Origin: Amoebophrya sp. A120
Lineage: Eukaryota > Sar > Dinophyceae > Syndiniales > Amoebophryaceae
Reading direction: 5' to 3'
Assembly: GCA_905178155.1 (NCBI GenBank)
Contig: CAJINV010000004.1
Span: 876,629-940,628, forward strand
DNA length: 64,000 bases
In this document: in pieces, positions 62,052-64,000 of the stretch
Layout: each line of letters opens with the position of its first letter
Position numbering within the stretch: position 1 is the first letter of the stretch
Made by a program: the position numbers and the translations under genes
Notes under the pieces: generated by a model
Seen by the model: the letters and a program-made list of their open reading frames with translations, nothing else
Told to the model about the DNA's origin: nothing
Databases searched by the model: none

Positions 62052-63453
62052 TCACGGTAGAAAAACCTCGCAGTTTAGACGGAAGAACCACAGGTCACTT
62101 TGTAAAAAGAAGTAGGCAGGCGAAGGATTTAAGTACTTATTTTCGTGAAGGACCGAAGGACGACGCAAGAAGATGCTACTCGTGCTTAGTCCAAAACCGA
62201 CACTTCCGCCTGGCAAAAGTACAAGCGCCACCCGTACTACTTTTATTTCAACCGATCTCCAACTATCATGAACGTTTTACGCACGACACATCCACGTGAC
62301 CACGACTCATTCAGCGCATAACAGCATTTAGATGATTCTTGGCCGAAGAACATCATGATCATGCAACATAGGTCAAGAAGATGCTGCGACGGTGACTGTA
62401 ACCGCGACAGCACTCTTAGTCCGCATGGTGTCAATCAACGACACGAATGTGGTTTAAACTTTTTTTTTCTTTCCAACCAAAATCAAACATGTGCGTGCGA
62501 TATTTTTTGTCTCGTAGTTCTATGAGAGGAGCAAGAGATGTTTTTCGCAGTACTAACCCATAGATATTATTATCACCCTTCTTTCCCGATTTTCCCAAAT
62601 TTGTTAGCTGCTAAAAAATGACAACTGATTTTTCCGATTATTTGTGTAAAAATCTGATGACCTTATTTCAGTGGGGTATAGTGTATTCTAATTTTTTATT
62701 TTAGGGTATCTATAAAATTTTCAACCAAAGTCGTCCGTCCTGCTTTCTAGTCCTCCTGAGTAGAATTTTAACCACGTTTTGCACGTGACACTACTGCGCT
62801 ACAATCTTCTTACACCGGCAGGCGGACTCTACTTCCACACATAGTTGTGATTTGTTTTATGCATTGAAACCGAAACGTCCTATGTCGTATGTATATGATC
62901 TTCATCCCATACCCCGTAATTTTATCAGCATGCTTGCTTCTTTCCTCTGATAGTATGTTTTCATCCCATGAAGTAGACGATTATCCGCTATGCAAATGCC
63001 GTGATTTTAACAAGTTGGATAAACGAGAAACTGAATATTGTATTTATTCAAACAAAACATGGGCAATTCAAGGTGAGTCTATCCTTCTAGAGGCTGTTGT
63101 GATGTTACAGAGAGCTGCTCACCAAAAATGGCGAACAGCTGATCTTCGCACCACCGGCTCTTGCAGAGATTCATCTCGACGGCCGCCAGCATGATCATAA
63201 CCTCCAAAAACGAAAGTAGACAACTACACCAATGCCGATTTATTTTGACGTACTGTCTTAACCACCCTATTGAATTGCCTCGATTGAGTTCTGACGGTCG
63301 CGTAGTATGGTGTGTTGGTTTCTTTTTGAAGTTAAAGTTTTCTGAAACATCATGACGAGATGATGATTGTTTGCTGCGCATGTACAACATCTTTGAACTT
63401 CTCTCGAATATCTAGAGAGCCTAATTTCGTACATCTGTCCAACTAACCGTGAT
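62052..63453. other. AT-rich intergenic region, no supported gene
   Basis: The only frame with a signal-peptide-like start, 62889-63194 on the plus strand, overlaps a similar-sized minus-strand frame and has no similarity. No repeat was noticed. Confidence 0.5.
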
Positions 63454-64000
63454 TTATTGGGTCCCAAAGGGCCGCATCTGCGCAGCGAAATCCACAAATC
63501 CGAGTCGGCGGGACTGGCTGCCGGCGAACCGCTGCCAGAGCAACTCGATCTCCTTGGTCCGCACGTTCCGCTGCTCCAGGATGGCTTTTTGGAAGTCCAG
63601 GAAGGAGATGTATCCCTTGTCGTCCGACATCAGGAGGAAGGCGTCCAGCAGCGCGGTATATCCTGTGCAAAAGTATCGTACTAGTAGTAATCCTAATCGC
63701 AGTCATGCATTACAAATTCTCTTCTTAAGGTAAACCCGCATCACAAATTTTATTTCCCATGCTGAGAAAATTTGTCATGCGATTCATACTAGAACGATAT
63801 TTTTGCAGTTCATACGGTAGACAGCGCGTCCACGTCCATCATGAGCATTTTCCGGAACCGCTCCGTGTCCTCGGCCGCGTCGATTGCGAACTTCAAGTAC
63901 TGCTTGATTTTGTGCTTCTGGGTCAAGGTCAACCGGAACTCCGTGTCACGGTCGTCGCCGATCAGGTTGCAGCGGAAGGGCGTGTGTCAACTGTAAAAGT
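63454..64000 (-). CDS. EF-hand-like protein, C-terminal part (5' end beyond window)
   Basis: Two exon pieces (63984-63815 and 63653-63454) join across a family A introner, giving about 123 residues up to a TAA stop. The N-terminal visible part is PFRCNLIGDDRDTEFRLTLT, then KIKQYLKFAIDAAEDTERFR and MLMMDVDALSTALLDAFLLM; an EF-hand-like loop follows (SDDKGYISFLDFQKAILEQ), then FVDFAAQMRPFGTQ. The exon is bounded at 63984 by what looks like another introner running off the window. EF-hand proteins in this window are frequent (three). Identity of the full protein is unknown. Confidence 0.8.
63659..63814 (-). mobile_element. Introner element, family A, right-edge EF-hand gene
   Basis: 156 bp, ends TATCCTGTGCAAAAGTATCG and complement of TATGAACTGCAAAAATATCG. 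Duplication CGGTA at 63654-63658 and 63815-63819. Excision joins DALST to ALLDAFLLM. Confidence 0.95.
63985..64000 (-). mobile_element. Start of a probable family B introner cut by the window edge
   Basis: TGTCAACTGTAAAAGT resembles the family B end TATCAA(A/G)TGTAAAAGT. The reading frame of the adjacent exon stops making sense past this point. The expected flanking duplication would be GCGTG (63980-63984). Confidence 0.6.

Noticed and set aside
62889-63194. Plus-strand 101-codon frame with a signal-peptide-like start
   Set aside because: It would be the only plus-strand gene, has no family similarity, and is overlapped by an equally long minus-strand frame.
1-64000. tRNA, rRNA, snRNA or spliced-leader RNA genes
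   Set aside because: No cloverleaf, T-loop or snRNA signature could be recognised by eye; absence is not proven without a covariance-model search.

Overview
The window reads as nuclear DNA of a protist, most likely the parasitic dinoflagellate relative Amoebophrya (Syndiniales) or a close alveolate. That assignment is inference. It rests on three things seen here: short introns with terminal inverted repeats (introner elements, which are reported from Amoebophrya); every recognisable gene lying on the minus strand over 64 kb, as in the unidirectional gene arrays of dinoflagellates; and gene content typical of a free-standing eukaryotic nucleus (EF-3, RPB6, Ub-RPS27A, SF3A2, TRM61).

Layout, from low to high coordinate, all minus strand: a partial basic repeat protein (1-1806); a very large carboxylesterase (3536-10789); a small secreted Cys-rich protein (10922-11366); a 5'-truncated LINE with an RNase H domain (about 12600-15223); a possible secreted protein (15476-15871); ubiquitin-RPS27A (16755-17388); RPB6 (18352-19083); a triose-phosphate/nucleotide-sugar type transporter (20213-23638); a PMP34-like SLC25 carrier (24113-26648); TRM61 (27216-28715); SF3A2 (29713-30795); a 2663-residue intronless EF-hand protein (32391-40382); a calmodulin-like protein (41370-42122); elongation factor 3 (43719-50100); a membrane-anchored M3 oligopeptidase (51554-57231); a J-domain membrane protein (59185-62051); and the C-terminus of another EF-hand protein (63454 to the right edge).

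The outstanding feature is the set of 25 complete introner elements (plus one cut by the right edge), all inside coding sequence. Nearly all begin TAT and end ATA on either strand, carry terminal inverted repeats, and are flanked by a 5-bp target-site duplication. Removing the element plus one copy of the duplication restores an open frame and a family-consistent peptide, for example VVTFKGIAYG in the carboxylesterase and GNMKTPTTI in the transporter. Summed exon lengths are divisible by three for all seven complete introner-bearing genes. At least five sequence families are present, and most share an internal TTTGT(C/A)ATGC motif. Ordinary GT-AG introns coexist in the same genes (nine resolved in EF-3, transporter and M3 peptidase with good exon homology, plus RPS27A, SF3A2 and the calmodulin-like gene).

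The genes do not form one pathway. They are mostly housekeeping functions (translation, transcription, splicing, tRNA modification, transport, proteolysis) packed head to tail, as expected of unidirectional, possibly trans-spliced transcription. Gaps between genes hold few or no convincing features.
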